Positions 6,674-15,488 of a stretch of DNA of 39,519 nucleotides are shown one piece after another. The position numbers and the translations under genes were made by a program. The DNA comes from G11 sp947167445 (GTDB taxonomy: Bacteria > Bacillota > Clostridia > Lachnospirales > Lachnospiraceae): assembly GCA_947167445.1 (NCBI GenBank), contig CAMVID010000022.1, positions 1-39,519 on the forward strand. Reading direction: 5' to 3'. A model generated the notes under the pieces. The model saw only the letters and a list, made by a program, of their open reading frames with translations, had not been told where the DNA came from and did not search any database. Position 1 is the stretch's first letter. Each line of letters begins with the position of its first letter.

Positions 6674-7552
6674 ATGAAACCAAAGTTAAATATTGGTGAG
6701 AAGCTTTACGTCTTCTTTTGCTACTTCTTTATCATTGCACTTTGTGTGACGATTCTTTACCCGTTTATTTATATGATTTCCGCCTCCCTTAGTTCCACTA
6801 TGGCGGTTATGAGAAACAAGGTTGTTTTTTGGCCGGTGGATTTTACCGCGGAAGCCTATAGGGTAGTGGTTCAGTACAAAGGTATATGGACAGCCTATGG
6901 CAACACCTTGTTTTACACCATAGTGGGAACATTTATAAACCTGGCTTTTACAGTTCTTGCCGCGTACCCTCTTTCAAAGAAAAGATGGAGAGCAAGAAAG
7001 GCAATGTCCTTCATCCTGGTATTTACCATGTGGTTTGGAGGCGGTCAGATTCCTTTCTATCTGACCATGAAAAATCTTGGACTTCTCAATTCAAGACTTG
7101 CCATTTTGATTTACGGAGCAGTCAGCGCTTACTACGTTATTATTTTCAGAACTCATTTTGAAAGCCTGCCTGATTCACTGGAAGAGTCCGCAAGAATTGA
7201 AGGCGCCAACGATATCACCATATTAATGAGAATAATGATTCCTCTTTCAAAGCCCATAATGGCTGCCATTGCACTTTACTACGCAATCGGAAGATGGAAC
7301 TCATACTTCTGGGAGATGATGCTTCTTCAGGATGAAAACAAACTCCCGGTACAGGTTATCTTACAGCGAATTGTTATAAACAGTCAGTTAAGTGAGGATG
7401 TTGCATCCGCATTAACGGCAGGACAACAGTCCTTCCCCATGACTATTAAATTCGCAGCCATCGTTATTACTGCGCTGCCTATCATTTGTATTTATCCTTT
7501 CCTGCAAAAATACTTTGTAAGCGGGGCGTTGGTAGGAAGCGTTAAGGAATAA
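6674..7552 (+). CDS. ABC transporter permease, LplC/YtcP (CarB-like) family
   Basis: 292 residues from ATG 6674, chosen because GGAGG stands at 6661-6665; longer in-frame starts overlap the upstream permease gene. The N-terminal TM is FIIALCVTILYPFIYMISAS, the EAA loop is ESARIEGANDITILMRIMIP, and the protein ends FLQKYFVSGALVGSVKE, the characteristic tail of this permease class. Partner of the upstream LplB-type permease. Confidence 0.93.
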   Translation: MKPKLNIGEKLYVFFCYFFIIALCVTILYPFIYMISASLSSTMAVMRNKVVFWPVDFTAEAYRVVVQYKGIWTAYGNTLFYTIVGTFINLAFTVLAAYPLSKKRWRARKAMSFILVFTMWFGGGQIPFYLTMKNLGLLNSRLAILIYGAVSAYYVIIFRTHFESLPDSLEESARIEGANDITILMRIMIPLSKPIMAAIALYYAIGRWNSYFWEMMLLQDENKLPVQVILQRIVINSQLSEDVASALTAGQQSFPMTIKFAAIVITALPIICIYPFLQKYFVSGALVGSVKE

Positions 7553-7585
7553 AAAACTTTTTTTCAAAAACAAAGGAGGAAAGAA

Positions 7586-9196
7586 ATGTTTAAGAAAAAG
7601 TTAGTTTCACTCGCACTTGCAGTATCAATGGTTGTTTCACTTTGTGCCTGCGGTGGGAATGCACAGACACCGTCAGCAGACACAGCAGAAGAAACAAAGG
7701 TTGAAGCAGCAAATGAGGATTCAGGAGAAGCCGCAGCAGAGGTTGCGGAGCCTGACCTTTCAGAGAATGTTGAATTCTCAATCTTTATTCCAAGCCGTAA
7801 GGCAGATGCTATTTATGATCAGGATACATTAACACTTAAGCTCCTTGCAGAGAAGATGAATGTTACTTTTGATATTGACACTGTTATTAACAGTGAGGCA
7901 AAAGCAAAACTGGCAAGCATCATCTCTTCAGGTGATATTCCGGATATCTGCGCAGGCAACATGAGCCTCTTAAAGCAGTTCGGAAGAGACGGCGCATTTG
8001 TAGCTTTGGATGAGGTTATTGATGACAAGTATCCCAACTTAAAGAAATACGTTCTTGATGATCCCGAAGTTATGGCTCAGTGCGTTTCATCAGACGGTCA
8101 CCTTTATGTTATTCCCATGCTTACCGCATTAAGAACAGCAATGGGTTACATGATTCGTCAGGACTGGCTTGATGAATTGGGACTTGAGAAGCCCGAGACA
8201 ATTGATGACTGGTACAACGTTCTTACAGAGTTTAAGAAAGCAAAAGGTGTTGCGCCTTTATTCTTAGACAGAGCCTGGGAGTTATACTACAACAACTTCT
8301 CAGATGCATGGGGAATTGAACTTAATCCCAACAACAGTTTCTGGACTGTAAAGGATGGCAAGATGGTATTTGCACCTATGACAGATGAGGCTAAGGCTTA
8401 CTTGACAGAGATGCAGAAGTGGTACAAGGAGGGCCTTATCGATCCCGAGTTCATCACACGTGAAGATACATGTAACTATCACGTTCTTAACGACCTTGCA
8501 GGTGCAGGCTGCTACTGGACAGGCTACCTTGCAGGCATGAATGAGAATGAAGAAGTTAAGGCAAATGATCCCAAAACAAACTGGCAGGTAGTTAATCCCC
8601 CTGTTCTTAACAAGGGTGATGCTCCCAGAACTTTCTCACAGCAGGCTAAGACAGTAGGTCATTCATGGGCTATTTCAGCGGACTGCGAAAACATAGACAG
8701 AGCTCTTCAGATGTTTGAGTATGTATACTCTGATGAAGGTTCAATGCTCTTTAACTTTGGTGAAGAGGGATACAGCTACGAGATTAAGGATGGCGTTCCC
8801 ACATATACACAGATGGTTTATGATTTCGGTTCAACAGCATGGGTTCAGTCAAACGGCTTACAGGCATTAATCGGAATGAGACAGATGCCCGAATATGAGA
8901 AGGCTCAGTGCGCAAGCGATGACGCATGCAAGCAGCTTTTCTACTATGACGAGAAAGAATTGTTCTATCCTTTGAATCCTACACTTACTCTTGATGAGGA
9001 TGAGCAGGATGAGTATGACTCAATCATGGGTGCTATCTCAACATACGCTGAAGAAGAAATGCTTAAGTTCTTCACAGGCGCCAAGAGCATGGACGAGTAT
9101 GATGCTTTCGTAGAAACTCTTGAGTCAATGAATATCGAGAGAGCAACAGAACTTCAGAATGAAGCATATGAAAAGTATGCGGCAAACTTTAAATAA
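7586..9196 (+). CDS. Extracellular solute-binding lipoprotein (LplA-like)
   Basis: 536 residues. The signal peptide has a lipobox: MFKKKLVSLALAVSMVVSLC with C22 in the SLCAC context as the probable lipidated residue, then an acidic, Ala/Glu-rich linker. The mature part is a family-1-type binding protein (GDIPDICAGNMSLLKQF, GYMIRQDWLDELGLEKP). It should capture the oligosaccharide for the two upstream permeases. It is preceded by AAAGGAGG. A paralogue lies at 13914-15464 with long near-identical stretches such as TFSQQAKTVG and IGMRQMPEYE. Codon choice is noticeably more uniform than in the paralogue, consistent with higher expression. Confidence 0.93.
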   Translation: MFKKKLVSLALAVSMVVSLCACGGNAQTPSADTAEETKVEAANEDSGEAAAEVAEPDLSENVEFSIFIPSRKADAIYDQDTLTLKLLAEKMNVTFDIDTVINSEAKAKLASIISSGDIPDICAGNMSLLKQFGRDGAFVALDEVIDDKYPNLKKYVLDDPEVMAQCVSSDGHLYVIPMLTALRTAMGYMIRQDWLDELGLEKPETIDDWYNVLTEFKKAKGVAPLFLDRAWELYYNNFSDAWGIELNPNNSFWTVKDGKMVFAPMTDEAKAYLTEMQKWYKEGLIDPEFITREDTCNYHVLNDLAGAGCYWTGYLAGMNENEEVKANDPKTNWQVVNPPVLNKGDAPRTFSQQAKTVGHSWAISADCENIDRALQMFEYVYSDEGSMLFNFGEEGYSYEIKDGVPTYTQMVYDFGSTAWVQSNGLQALIGMRQMPEYEKAQCASDDACKQLFYYDEKELFYPLNPTLTLDEDEQDEYDSIMGAISTYAEEEMLKFFTGAKSMDEYDAFVETLESMNIERATELQNEAYEKYAANFK

Positions 9197-9201
9197 AATC
9201 T

Positions 9202-10854
9202 ATGTCAAAAATTAAGATTAGAACCATATCTTCACTTGAAAAATGTCTTGCAGATGGCCTTATAGAAAACACCAAAGAAATTAGGACGCTTTCATTGCTT
9301 AAAAATGAAACCGCTTCCTTCCAGGTGGCATATCAAATGAATGAGGGGTGGAATAAGAAAATTAATTACTTCATCCGTCTGGAGGGCTCACTCAAAGATT
9401 ATGTGAAGATATACAGGGTCATGGAGATGCCTTCGGCAACTCCAATCCTTGATGAAGAATACGACAAAGATATTTTAGGCAGCAAGTCAGGGCTTTTCCC
9501 TGACTTGCTACTGCCGGTTAGTAAGAATGAAGAATTATTCCTTACAAACCACAGGCTCTTAACCCTATGGATAGATGTGGATCCGAAGGAAAAGATAAGC
9601 GGGAAGAATGATCTAAAGGTTTTGTTTGTTGATGACGAAAACAACGAACTTGGAAGAGCAGGTATCGAAATCAACGTTTTCGATGAATCCCTTCCAAAAC
9701 AGGAGATAATTCACACCGAGTGGTTTTACTGTGACACACTTTCAAGCTATTACCACACCAAAGCCTTCGACAAACGACACTGGGAAATAATAGAGAGATT
9801 TATGAAAAAGGCCACGGAAAACGGAATCAATATGATCCTAACGCCAATTTTCACTTATGCTCTCGATACAAAAGTGGGGGGAGAACGTCCCACAACCCAG
9901 CTTGTCAAAGTTAAAGAGACTGGCGATTCAAAGTATGAATTTGATTTTGAACTCTTTGACAGGTTTATAAATCTGGCAAAGAAGTGCGGGTATGAGTATT
10001 TTGAGATGGGCCATCTTTTTACCCAATGGGGAGCCAAGGCGACTCCTAAGATTATGGCGGAAACCAGGGAAGGCTACAAAAGAATCTTTGGTTGGGATGT
10101 GGCATCGGATGATATGAGATACAGCTGTTTTTTACAGCAGTTTATGCCTGAACTTGTTGATGAACTAAAGAAATTAAATGTGTATGACAGGACTTTCTAT
10201 CATATATCCGATGAGCCAAGGGAGAGCAGCATAGATAACTATAAGGCGGGTTATGACTTAATCAAGCAATTTGTGCCCGAAGGCAGAATCATAGATGCCA
10301 TGTCAAATTACAGTTTCTATGAGAAGAAGGTTCTTAATAAGCCTGTGCCTTCCACATCGGCCATAAAGCAGTTTATAGATGCAGGCGTTAGTGACTTATG
10401 GACTTATTATTGTTGCGATGCAAGGATAAAACTGTCAAACAGATACTTTGCAATGCCTGCATACAGAACAAGAGTACTTGGAATCCAGCTTTATCTTTAC
10501 GACATAGTGGGATTTTTGCACTGGGGTTACAACTTCTATTTCAGCCAGTATTCATTACGGCCAATTAACCCCTTTGTTCAGACAGACTGCGATGGCTTCG
10601 CAGAGTCGGGAGATGCGTTCTTAGTATATCCCGGTCCTGACGGTGAACCCTTAGACTCAATAAGGCTTAAACTTATTAGAGATGCCTTCCAGGACATAAG
10701 GGCGTTGAAATTACTTGAAAAGAAGAAGGGAAAAGCTTTTGTAAGGGATTTGATAAAGGAGGAGCTCGGAGAAATAACCTTTACGGATTATCCGAGATTT
10801 ATCAAATGCTATGTCACATTTAGAGAAAAAGTAAATTGCATAATTGGGGATTAA
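9202..10854 (+). CDS. DUF4091 / GH123-like putative glycoside hydrolase, cytoplasmic
   Basis: 550 residues with no signal peptide or lipobox, so predicted to act inside the cell on imported oligosaccharide. An N-terminal beta-sandwich-like part (1-170, ETASFQVAYQ) is followed by a TIM-barrel-like part (HTEWFYCDTLSSYYHT, FEMGHLFTQWG) and YHISDEP at 333-339. Adjacent D337-E338 is where GH123-type enzymes carry their catalytic Asp-Glu pair. FLHWGYNFYF and FLVYPGPDGEPLDSIRLKLIRDAFQDI-type sequence near the end is typical of DUF4091. It starts 5 bp after the binding-protein gene with no visible Shine-Dalgarno, so translational coupling is likely. The substrate linkage cannot be assigned. Confidence 0.82.
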   Translation: MSKIKIRTISSLEKCLADGLIENTKEIRTLSLLKNETASFQVAYQMNEGWNKKINYFIRLEGSLKDYVKIYRVMEMPSATPILDEEYDKDILGSKSGLFPDLLLPVSKNEELFLTNHRLLTLWIDVDPKEKISGKNDLKVLFVDDENNELGRAGIEINVFDESLPKQEIIHTEWFYCDTLSSYYHTKAFDKRHWEIIERFMKKATENGINMILTPIFTYALDTKVGGERPTTQLVKVKETGDSKYEFDFELFDRFINLAKKCGYEYFEMGHLFTQWGAKATPKIMAETREGYKRIFGWDVASDDMRYSCFLQQFMPELVDELKKLNVYDRTFYHISDEPRESSIDNYKAGYDLIKQFVPEGRIIDAMSNYSFYEKKVLNKPVPSTSAIKQFIDAGVSDLWTYYCCDARIKLSNRYFAMPAYRTRVLGIQLYLYDIVGFLHWGYNFYFSQYSLRPINPFVQTDCDGFAESGDAFLVYPGPDGEPLDSIRLKLIRDAFQDIRALKLLEKKKGKAFVRDLIKEELGEITFTDYPRFIKCYVTFREKVNCIIGD

Positions 10855-10857
10855 CAT

Positions 10858-13827
10858 ATGAAAACAAAAAGAATATTGGGTTTGTTTGCGGCATTTGTTT
10901 TGCTGCTTACAACGGTTGGATGCGATGTACCTCAGGTTATTATCGATGTTCCGGGAACGGAGAATGGAGGTAATAACGAGAACGGAGATAACGGAGGGAC
11001 GGAGGACCCGGGAGTAAATCCGGAGAATCCCGAGGTGAATCCGGAGAATCCTGAAGAGGGAAGTGAAACATTACAGCCCGCAATCTACGATGAATTTGAT
11101 GAAGGGAAACTAGATTCAGATACGTGGCTTGTGGCTTTAAGGAACTGGGGTGGATATGCGGACGCTGAAAGGACAGAACTTTATAATAACGGAGTTGTGC
11201 CTGAAAACGTTCATGTGGAAAACGGAGTTCTTGTTTTAAGTGCCCATGGTAACGAATACGAAGGTGACATTACAGGAGTAAATAATAAGGGCATCAGGAC
11301 AGGAGACGGCAAAAGATGTGGTGCCTGCATAGTGACGAAAGATTACTATGCATCCGGAGAATATGAGGTTAAGGCAAAAGTAATGCCCAACATGGGTGCG
11401 TGCTCAGCTATATGGACCTTTGAGTACGAGGAGTATTATCCGGGACAGGAAGGCTTTCAGGGGGAAGGCGAATACTATGCTGTAAATCATGAGATAGATA
11501 TAGAAATGCCCGGACGCTTAAGCGAAGATGGTCCCATATCCTATAACTACGCTTTGTGCAACAGCTGGATAGGGGAAAACGAGAACGAGTATGTAAGCAA
11601 CGGAAGTGAACTTCCCGGCCCTCAAAATGACGGAGAGTGGCATACATATAAGTTTGCATGGCACACGGGAGATGACTCTGAGCAGGCAAGAGTAGAGTAC
11701 TATGTAGACGGAAATCTTGTATGCACAAACACCCAATATATTCCCACAAAGGCAGGAAGGTTCTGGGTGGGAGTATGGTTCCCCAAGAACTGGGCAGGCA
11801 GTCCTGATTTTGCCGAGGGAGAAATGCTTGTTGATTATGTAAAGATTACTCCATTTAATGAGGCAGGAGATGAACCCCAGAACGAGACTTATCCTGACGC
11901 AGGTTATGCCGCTATAGAGGATTGCAGGGTATATGTTGACGGGAATCCCAGAAGTGAATCCGGAAACCAGAATGAAAATCCTGAAAACCCTGAAGAAGAA
12001 ATTCTTACTCCGGCAATTTATGATGAGTTTACGGAGGGGAAGCTTGATTCTGAAAAATGGCTTGTGGCCATGAGAAACTGGGGCGGATATGTGGACGCTG
12101 AGAGAACGCAGTTATACAACAACGGTGTTGTACCCGAAAACGTTCATGTGGAAGACGGCCTTCTTATTCTGACTGCCCACGGAAACAGATATGAAGGAGA
12201 CATATCCGGAGTAAATAACCGTGGCGTAAGAACCGGTGACGGAAAAAGATGTGGCGCATGTATTGTTACCAAGGATTACTTTGCTTCCGGAGAATACGAA
12301 ATCAAAGCAAAGATTGTGCCCAAACTTGGTGCATGCTCGGCCATCTGGACCTTCGAATATGAGGAGCATTACCCCGGTGAAGAAGGTTACACAGGCAACG
12401 GCGATTACAGCGTAGTCAATCATGAGATTGATATCGAAATGCCCGGAAAGTCTCCAGACACAGGCGAGATTTCCTACAACTATTCACTTTGTAACAGCTG
12501 GATAGGTGAAAACGATGATGAGTATATAAGCCAAAGAACTCAGATGCCGGGTCCCCAGAATGACGGAGAGTGGCATACATATAAGTTCGCCTGGCATACG
12601 GGTGATGATAATGAACAGGCTAGGGTTGATTACTATGTTGATGGTACCCTTGTGTGCACCAACACAGAGTTCATACCCACCAAGGCAGGTCGTTTCTGGG
12701 TAGGAGTATGGTTCCCCAAAAACTGGGCGGGAGATCCTGATTTTGACGAGGAAGAGATGCTTGTTGATTACGTAAAGATCACTCCCTACCATGAGGCGGG
12801 AGATATGCCTCAGAATGAGTCATATCCTGATGACGGCTATGCAGCAATAGCAGACTGTCAGGTATATGTTGACGGAAATCCCAGAGCTTTGACAGAAAAT
12901 GAGGAGAATCCCGATAATCCGGGAGATGAAAACGAAGTGAGAGAACCGGTTATATTTGATGATTTTAATGAGGGGAAGCTTAATTCAGATACATGGCTTG
13001 TGGCCAAGAGAAACTGGGGAGGCTTCGTAGACGCTGAGAGAACGCAGTTATACAACAACGGCGTTGTACCCGAAAACGTTCATGTGGAGAACGGAGTTCT
13101 TGTTTTAAGTGCCCACGGAAATAATTATGAGGGTGATATTTCGGGAGTCAACAACCGTGGTGAAAGAACCGGCGATGGCAGAAGATGTGGTGCCTGCATT
13201 GTCACCAAAGATTATTTTGCCTCAGGTGAGTATGAGATAAAGGCCAAGATACAGCCTAACCTTGGAGCCTGCTCCGCTATCTGGACCTTTGAGTATGAAG
13301 AGCACTATCCCGGTGAAGAAGGATATACGGGCAATGGTGATTACAGCGTTATCAATCATGAAATTGATATCGAAATGCCCGGTAAATCTCCCGACACCGG
13401 AGAGATATCCTACAACTATTCACTTTGCAACAGCTGGATAGGCGAAAACGATGATGAGTATATAAGCAAGCGTACTCCTATGCCTACTGCTCAAAATGAC
13501 GGAGAGTGGCATACATATAAGTTTGTATGGCACACAGGGGATGACTCTGAAGAGGCGAGAGTTGACTACTTTGTGGACGGAGTTCTTATATGCACAAACA
13601 CCGAATTCATTCCTACCAAGGCAGGACGTTTCTGGGTAGGAGTATGGTTCCCCAAGTACTGGGCGGGAGAACCTGATTTTGCCGAGGGAGAGATGCTTGT
13701 TGATTATGTAAAGATCACTCCTTATCATGAGGCAGGAGATGAGCCTCAGAATGAGTCATATCCAAATGACGGTTATGCCTCAATAGAAGATTGCAGGGTA
13801 TATGTTGACGGTAACCCCAGAAACTAG
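10858..13827 (+). CDS. Surface lipoprotein with three tandem GH16 beta-glucanase domains
   Basis: 989 residues. The signal peptide MKTKRILGLFAAFVLLLTTV ends at G-C22 (lipidated). An Asn/Glu/Pro/Gly-rich linker follows, then three homologous domains beginning near residues 74, 385 and 697 (period about 312), joined by short N/P/E-rich linkers. Each keeps the GH16 hallmarks: ACSAIWTFEYEE, the catalytic HEIDIE (nucleophile, assisting Asp and acid/base at E212/D214/E216, E523/D525/E527, E835/D837/E839), DGEWHTYKF, and MLVDYVKITP. The ExDxE form without the extra bulge residue is that of lichenase/xyloglucanase-type rather than laminarinase-type GH16. It probably cuts a beta-glucan at the cell surface, feeding the LplBC transporter. 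It begins 3 bp after the DUF4091 gene. Confidence 0.92.
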   Translation: MKTKRILGLFAAFVLLLTTVGCDVPQVIIDVPGTENGGNNENGDNGGTEDPGVNPENPEVNPENPEEGSETLQPAIYDEFDEGKLDSDTWLVALRNWGGYADAERTELYNNGVVPENVHVENGVLVLSAHGNEYEGDITGVNNKGIRTGDGKRCGACIVTKDYYASGEYEVKAKVMPNMGACSAIWTFEYEEYYPGQEGFQGEGEYYAVNHEIDIEMPGRLSEDGPISYNYALCNSWIGENENEYVSNGSELPGPQNDGEWHTYKFAWHTGDDSEQARVEYYVDGNLVCTNTQYIPTKAGRFWVGVWFPKNWAGSPDFAEGEMLVDYVKITPFNEAGDEPQNETYPDAGYAAIEDCRVYVDGNPRSESGNQNENPENPEEEILTPAIYDEFTEGKLDSEKWLVAMRNWGGYVDAERTQLYNNGVVPENVHVEDGLLILTAHGNRYEGDISGVNNRGVRTGDGKRCGACIVTKDYFASGEYEIKAKIVPKLGACSAIWTFEYEEHYPGEEGYTGNGDYSVVNHEIDIEMPGKSPDTGEISYNYSLCNSWIGENDDEYISQRTQMPGPQNDGEWHTYKFAWHTGDDNEQARVDYYVDGTLVCTNTEFIPTKAGRFWVGVWFPKNWAGDPDFDEEEMLVDYVKITPYHEAGDMPQNESYPDDGYAAIADCQVYVDGNPRALTENEENPDNPGDENEVREPVIFDDFNEGKLNSDTWLVAKRNWGGFVDAERTQLYNNGVVPENVHVENGVLVLSAHGNNYEGDISGVNNRGERTGDGRRCGACIVTKDYFASGEYEIKAKIQPNLGACSAIWTFEYEEHYPGEEGYTGNGDYSVINHEIDIEMPGKSPDTGEISYNYSLCNSWIGENDDEYISKRTPMPTAQNDGEWHTYKFVWHTGDDSEEARVDYFVDGVLICTNTEFIPTKAGRFWVGVWFPKYWAGEPDFAEGEMLVDYVKITPYHEAGDEPQNESYPNDGYASIEDCRVYVDGNPRN

Positions 13828-13863
13828 ATTAAACTGAGATAGTTATCTTCGGGAAAATGAAGG

Positions 13864-13893
13864 ATGACTGAAAGTAATCATTGGTAGTATAAT
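13864..13893 (+). promoter_or_regulatory. Putative internal promoter before the second binding-protein gene
   Basis: ATGACT (13864-13869), 18-bp spacer, TATAAT (13888-13893). A short dyad AGATA-GT-TATCT lies just upstream at 13837-13848. No terminator separates it from the GH16 gene, so this gene pair may be read both from its own promoter and from the operon. Confidence 0.5.
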
Positions 13894-13913
13894 TTCCTAA
13901 AAGAGGAATGTTT

Positions 13914-15464
13914 ATGAAACACAAAATACTACCTTTGATTCTTTCAGTTGTTCTTATATTGACTTTGACTGCTTGCGATAACGCTAAGACAGTGGACAGC
14001 AAGACTAATGAACTTCCTGCTTTATCCGAGACAGATAAGCAGGTTATTTCCATTTTTCTTCCAAGCAGACGAAGCGATTCATTATATTCCATGGATACAT
14101 TAACCATAGCTGAACTTGCAAGACGTATGGATGTCACCTTTGACATTGACACCACTCCGAGTAACGGGGCCACAGCCAAGCTAAGCGTAATTGTATCTTC
14201 CGGAGAAATTCCTGATATAACGGCGGGTAATATTTCATTATTAAAGCAGTACGGAGAGGAAGGAGCTTTTCTTGCTCTTGATGAGCTTATAGATGACAGA
14301 TACCCAAACCTAAAAAAGTACTTACTGGATAACCCTGAGGTTATGGCTCAGAGTATTTCGTCGGACGGACATCTATACGTTGTTCCAATGCAGTCTGCGG
14401 TAAAATCTGCAATGGGCTACATGATTCGTAAGGACTTACTGGATGACTATGGGCTGGAAAAACCGGTTACCATAGATGACTGGTATAGGGTCCTCTCGGA
14501 GTTTAAAAGGCGCGGAGTTCCCACTCCCTTATTCCTTGATAACGCCTGGGAGAACTATTGCCATATGTTCTCAGATGCCTGGGGAATAGAACTTACAAAG
14601 AGCAAGGACTATTTTACAGTCATTGATGGTAAAAAGACATTTGCTCCCATTACCGAAGAATGCAGGGAGTACCTGTCCACAATGCAGATGTGGTATAGGG
14701 AAGGCCTTATCGATAAGGAATTCATGACAAGGGAAAATACCTGTGACTATCATGTGCTTAATAACCTGGCGGGAGCGGGATGCTATTGGAGCGGCTACCT
14801 TGCGGGTATGAATGACAATCCAAATGTTTTGGCTAATGACCCTGATACAAACTGGGAGATAGTGGATCCTCCGGTATTAAATGAGGGAGATGAGCCAAGA
14901 ACTTTTTCTCAGCAGGCCAAGACAGTAGGCTATGGCTGGTCTATTTATTCGGAAACGGAAAATGCAGATAAGATTCTTGAGATCTTTGATTATGTATACA
15001 GTGATGAGGGCTCTGTTCTTTTCAACTTTGGAATTGAGAATGAGAGCTTTGTAAAGACAGGGGAAGATTACAGATATTCGGATAAGGTTGTGGCAGAGGG
15101 AACCACCGAGTGGGTTATGAGAAACGGCTGCCAGGCTTATATCGGAATGAGGCAGATGCCTGAATACGAAGTTGCACAGGCGGGAAGCGACAAGGCCTGT
15201 TACCAGCTTTTGTATTACGACAATAACAACATGTTTTACCCCATGAATCCTGTTCTTACCATGGATGAGGATTCAAAGGATAAATACGATACCATAATGG
15301 AGCCCATAATATCGTATGTGGATGAGGAACTTATAAAGTTTATTACGGGCGACAGAAGCATGGATGAATTTGACAGCTTTACGGAAAAGGTAAAAGGCAT
15401 GGGCATAGATGAAGCAGAGGAACTTCAGAATGATGCCTATGAGAAATATAAATCACTATTTTAA
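13914..15464 (+). CDS. Second extracellular solute-binding lipoprotein, paralogue of the first
   Basis: I start it at ATG 13914 (516 residues) because AAGAGGA at 13901-13907 is then 6 bases away; the ATG at 13908 abuts that site. Lipobox: LILTLTAC. It shares the fold and many identical blocks with the product of 7586-9196 (SSGEIPDITAGNISLLKQY, GYMIRKDLLDDYGLEKP, GAGCYWSGYLAGMN, LQNDAYEKY). It has no permease of its own; it may share the LplBC pair or, being 24 bp upstream of the membrane sensor-regulator, deliver ligand to that sensor. The latter is speculative. Confidence 0.92.
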   Translation: MKHKILPLILSVVLILTLTACDNAKTVDSKTNELPALSETDKQVISIFLPSRRSDSLYSMDTLTIAELARRMDVTFDIDTTPSNGATAKLSVIVSSGEIPDITAGNISLLKQYGEEGAFLALDELIDDRYPNLKKYLLDNPEVMAQSISSDGHLYVVPMQSAVKSAMGYMIRKDLLDDYGLEKPVTIDDWYRVLSEFKRRGVPTPLFLDNAWENYCHMFSDAWGIELTKSKDYFTVIDGKKTFAPITEECREYLSTMQMWYREGLIDKEFMTRENTCDYHVLNNLAGAGCYWSGYLAGMNDNPNVLANDPDTNWEIVDPPVLNEGDEPRTFSQQAKTVGYGWSIYSETENADKILEIFDYVYSDEGSVLFNFGIENESFVKTGEDYRYSDKVVAEGTTEWVMRNGCQAYIGMRQMPEYEVAQAGSDKACYQLLYYDNNNMFYPMNPVLTMDEDSKDKYDTIMEPIISYVDEELIKFITGDRSMDEFDSFTEKVKGMGIDEAEELQNDAYEKYKSLF

Positions 15465-15488
15465 AATAAACGGGGAATGGGGATTCCA

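Noticed and set aside
11408..13728. Recurring minus-strand open frames within the GH16 gene
   Set aside because: They recur only because the coding repeat recurs; they are shadows of the three homologous domains.
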